This document shows positions 5,754 through 5,928 of a stretch of DNA of 5,928 bases, piece by piece (position 1 is the stretch's first letter; each line of letters starts with the position of its first letter). The translations under genes and the position numbers were made by a program. The notes below the pieces were generated by a model that worked only from the letters and a program-made list of their open reading frames with translations, did no database searches and had not been told where the DNA came from. Source of the DNA: Chryseobacterium gleum (GTDB lineage Bacteria > Bacteroidota > Bacteroidia > UBA10329); the NCBI GenBank assembly GCA_945874195.1, contig CAMCFW010000152.1, positions 1 to 5,928 of the forward strand, read 5' to 3'.

Positions 5754-5928
5754 ATGAAAAAATTTGCATTCATCATTTTGATCGGATTGGCAACCGCTGG
5801 ATTGTTAGCATCCCAAAACACTGGTCCCGACTCAACTGAGGTTGGTTCAGAAGCACCAGCCCCAAGCAGTAGCTCGAGTGTCGTGCCGATCGGTCTTGGC
5901 CCTGTTTTCCCTTGGAACCCAGAGCCGT
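5754..5928 (+). CDS. Small secreted protein of unknown function (3' partial)
   Basis: An open frame runs from ATG 5754 to the right edge, 58 codons with no stop. The first residues form a clear signal peptide: MKKFAFIILIGLATAGLLAS, with probable cleavage after residue 19 or 20. No cysteine follows, so it is not a lipoprotein by the visible part. The mature start is rich in Ser, Pro and acidic residues (NTGPDSTEVGSEAPAPSSSS, residues 22-41), a likely disordered linker. Then comes VVPIGLGPVFPWNPEP. An exact -7 element 22 bases upstream supports this start and frame. A different-frame open stretch at 5651-5839 crosses the same region but has no signal or family features. The gene is divergent from the membrane-anchored regulator and shares a 127-base promoter region with it, so it may be under its control. 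I do not recognise the family. Confidence 0.75.
   Translation, partial: MKKFAFIILIGLATAGLLASQNTGPDSTEVGSEAPAPSSSSSVVPIGLGPVFPWNPEP

Noticed and set aside
5651..5839. A 62-codon plus-strand frame in the divergent promoter region
   Set aside because: It has no signal or domain features, contains the -7 element of the next gene within it, and overlaps the signal-peptide gene at 5754, which is better supported.
1..5928. CRISPR arrays, insertion sequences, tRNA genes, riboswitches or a defence-type system
   Set aside because: No regularly spaced repeats, terminal inverted repeats, transposase motifs or cloverleaf sequences were seen. Almost all of the window is accounted for by ordinary genes.

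Overview
The window looks like a chromosomal segment of a Bacteroidota bacterium, probably Flavobacteriales or a close relative. Three things support this. The product types match: a BamA/TamA-type barrel protein, a secreted DUF1573 protein, and an AccD starting MSWF. Shine-Dalgarno sequences are largely absent. Four exact copies of the Bacteroidota -7 promoter element TAnnTTTG sit in the right orientation just upstream of genes. No mobile element, tRNA, rRNA or CRISPR array is visible.

Layout, left to right. (1) 2-850 (+): the C-terminal barrel part of a BamA/TamA-family outer-membrane protein, cut by the left edge. (2) 925-1983 (+): class I fructose-bisphosphate aldolase of the FbaB/DhnA type, with its own promoter. 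(3) 2044-2895 (+): accD, the acetyl-CoA carboxylase carboxyltransferase beta subunit, starting with TTG 60 bases after the aldolase. (4) 3025-3468 (+): a small exported DUF1573 protein with its own promoter and a strong intrinsic terminator. (5) 3543-4742 (+): a PLP-dependent class I aminotransferase whose start lies only 17 bases past that terminator. (6) 4739-5626 (-): a membrane-anchored transcription factor with an N-terminal signal peptide and extracytoplasmic domain, one transmembrane helix, and a C-terminal OmpR-type winged helix. It converges on the aminotransferase with interlocked stop codons. (7) 5754-5928 (+): the start of a small secreted protein, divergent from the regulator and cut by the right edge.

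Most of the window is housekeeping: envelope biogenesis, glycolysis/gluconeogenesis, the first step of fatty-acid synthesis, and amino-acid transamination. The aldolase and accD probably form a short unit linking central carbon flow to lipid synthesis. The least ordinary part is the right third. The regulator there has the reverse domain order of ToxR/CadC, no receiver domain, and a predicted leaderless transcript, and it shares a 127-base divergent promoter region with a small exported protein of unknown function.
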